In this document: positions 15,126 to 15,157 of the stretch, one piece after another | How the letters are laid out: every line of letters starts with the position of its first letter | How positions within the stretch are numbered: position 1 is the first letter of the stretch | Assembly: GCA_964528155.1 (NCBI GenBank) | Contig: CAZGRL010000085.1 | Coordinates: 1-15,157 of the forward strand | Length of the DNA: 15,157 nt | Direction of reading: 5' to 3' | Source of the DNA: G001797105 sp964528155 | Lineage (GTDB): Bacteria; Chloroflexota; Anaerolineae; Anaerolineales; E44-bin32 | Notes under the pieces: model-generated | Told to the model about the DNA's origin: nothing | Database searches by the model: none | What the model saw: only the letters and a program-made list of their open reading frames with translations | Translations under genes and position numbers: made by a program

Positions 15126-15157
15126 GTTGCACTCCCATCCAGGGGATAGATCCTAGT

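Overview
The window is high-GC bacterial chromosome with no tRNA, rRNA, CRISPR array, insertion sequence or phage gene that I can see. Gene content (a phosphoketolase with acetate kinase, a very large soluble PAS/GAF sensor kinase, a dynamin-like GTPase and an RsbU-type phosphatase) would suit a metabolically flexible environmental bacterium. Chloroflexota-like lineages come to mind, but this is a weak inference from gene style and not from any marker gene.

Left part (1-3958, minus strand): a carbon-metabolism cluster read right to left. A small DUF4404-like coiled-coil gene, apparently broken by a frameshift, is followed by acetate kinase and then by phosphoketolase, whose last dozen or so codons lie off the left edge. 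Acetate kinase and phosphoketolase overlap by an ATGA. Together they form a phosphoketolase route: sugar phosphate plus phosphate gives acetyl phosphate, and acetyl phosphate plus ADP gives acetate plus ATP. A 326-base gene-free stretch (3959-4284) with several small repeats separates this cluster from a plus-strand 12-helix major facilitator transporter.

Middle (5786-11803): a roughly 1340-residue soluble histidine kinase with four PAS and three GAF domains reads leftward, and a 587-residue dynamin-like GTPase with a hydrophobic hairpin reads rightward. They are divergent and share a 228-base control region. The kinase has no receiver domain and no response regulator gene within the window.

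Right part (11804-15125): a strong 20-bp hairpin lies where the GTPase gene meets the next leftward gene. Three minus-strand genes follow: a small membrane protein of unknown function (15125), a phosphatase fusing a DksA/TraR-like zinc finger to a PP2C/SpoIIE domain (14373), and an aminoglycoside-phosphotransferase/homoserine-kinase-II-like kinase (13126). The last appears to have its own promoter. No anti-sigma factor or STAS-domain partner for the phosphatase is present.

I see no clear new multi-gene defence or mobile system. The points most worth a second look are the zinc-finger/phosphatase fusion, the unusual H-box of the giant kinase, the divergent kinase/GTPase pair, and the frameshifted DUF4404-like gene at the head of the acetate-kinase cluster.
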